From assembly GCA_003650505.1 (NCBI GenBank), contig QMQL01000068.1:1-5411 (forward strand): a stretch of 5,411 nt of DNA, in the 5' to 3' direction. The position numbers and the translations under genes are program-made. This document shows, piece after piece, positions 5,140 through 5,411 of this stretch (the stretch's first letter is position 1; every line of letters starts with the position of its first letter). A model generated the notes under the pieces. It made no database searches. It was given only the letters and a program-made list of their open reading frames with translations, and had not been told where the DNA came from. This stretch comes from Candidatus Acetothermia bacterium (GTDB lineage: Bacteria > Bipolaricaulota > Bipolaricaulia > UBA7950 > UBA9294).

Positions 5140-5411
5140 TCAGTCGTAGGCGATCGCGTGCGGCTCCTTCAGGCAGGAGAGGAATTCGTCGGGGAATAGC
5201 GTAAGGGCGCTCCTCACCGGGAGGATCACCGACTGGCCGAGGGGGCAGAACGAGGTCGCCTCCATCGTCTCGGCGAGCTCTAGGATCAGATCGAGGTCGG
5301 ATTCTCTCCCCACCCCGGTCAGAATCCGCCTCGAGAGCTCGACGGTCCTCGCCGTCCCGGCGCGGCAGGGGGCGCACTGGCCGCAGGACTCGTGCTTGAA
5401 GAAGCGGAGGA
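5140..5411 (-). CDS. nuoF: NADH-quinone oxidoreductase subunit F (NuoF-type), 3' end (partial)
   Basis: The last 89 residues of a protein whose 5' part lies beyond the right edge; the stop is TGA at 5142-5140. ESCGQCAPCRAG supplies three Cys, and the fourth ligand is in SFCPLG 40 residues after the last of them. Together they bind the N3 [4Fe-4S] cluster of the FMN/NADH-binding subunit, which takes electrons from NADH and passes them along the peripheral arm of complex I. The protein ends 31 residues after that motif with no extra ferredoxin domain. This favours a NuoF-type subunit over the longer HndC/HydB-type hydrogenase subunits, which carry a C-terminal ferredoxin domain. A soluble NAD-linked hydrogenase or formate dehydrogenase subunit cannot be excluded from the fragment. 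nuoG, the usual next gene, does not follow; purB does. Confidence 0.88.
   Translation of the reverse strand, partial: LRFFKHESCGQCAPCRAGTARTVELSRRILTGVGRESDLDLILELAETMEATSFCPLGQSVILPVRSALTLFPDEFLSCLKEPHAIAYD

Noticed and set aside
4994..5377. Open minus-strand frame of 127 codons spanning the nuoF-purB junction
   Set aside because: It is Arg/Pro-rich and out of frame with both real genes; the frame encoding ESCGQCAPCRAG and the purB start explain the same bases.

Overview
The window is ordinary bacterial chromosome: G+C-rich, densely packed, and using strong GGAGG-type ribosome binding sites with many TTG and GTG starts. It holds five complete genes and the ends of two more. There is no phage, transposon, CRISPR or RNA gene, and no gene-free stretch longer than about 110 bases. 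The gene set (GerW/YtfJ-type protein, type I-alpha glutamine synthetase, bacterial-type PurB, NuoF, class III cyclase) points to a bacterium rather than an archaeon. I cannot place it to phylum with confidence; an uncultured, deep-branching anaerobic lineage such as Bipolaricaulota would fit, but that is a guess.

Layout. Bases 1-210 are the 3' end of a GerW/YtfJ-family gene on the + strand. After an 89-base gap with a hairpin and a consensus -10 box comes glnA (300-1619, +). A flavodoxin-like gene (1605-2102, -) runs toward glnA and overlaps its last 15 bases. It is transcribed divergently from a thioredoxin-like gene (2210-2740, +) with a WCGDS single-cysteine active site; the 107-base spacer holds candidate back-to-back promoters with overlapping -35 boxes. 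The thioredoxin-like gene in turn overlaps by 11 bases, tail to tail, an adenylyl cyclase gene (2730-3653, -). Upstream of the cyclase lie a perfect 12-bp inverted repeat and purB (3708-5078, -). The right edge is the 3' end of a nuoF-type gene (5140-5411, -).

How the genes relate. nuoF, purB and the cyclase share one strand with gaps of 61 and 54 bases and could be co-transcribed, although each downstream gene also has a candidate -10. GlnA (glutamine supply) and PurB (AMP synthesis) are core nitrogen and purine metabolism. The flavodoxin and thioredoxin-like proteins form a small redox pair sharing one intergenic control region. The cyclase would make cAMP from ATP and carries a C-terminal region of about 138 residues that I do not recognise.

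The points most worth a second look are the inverted repeat bracketing the cyclase -10, the cyclase C-terminal region, and a roughly five-fold excess of GATC in the genes around the cyclase. I found no convincing new multi-gene system.
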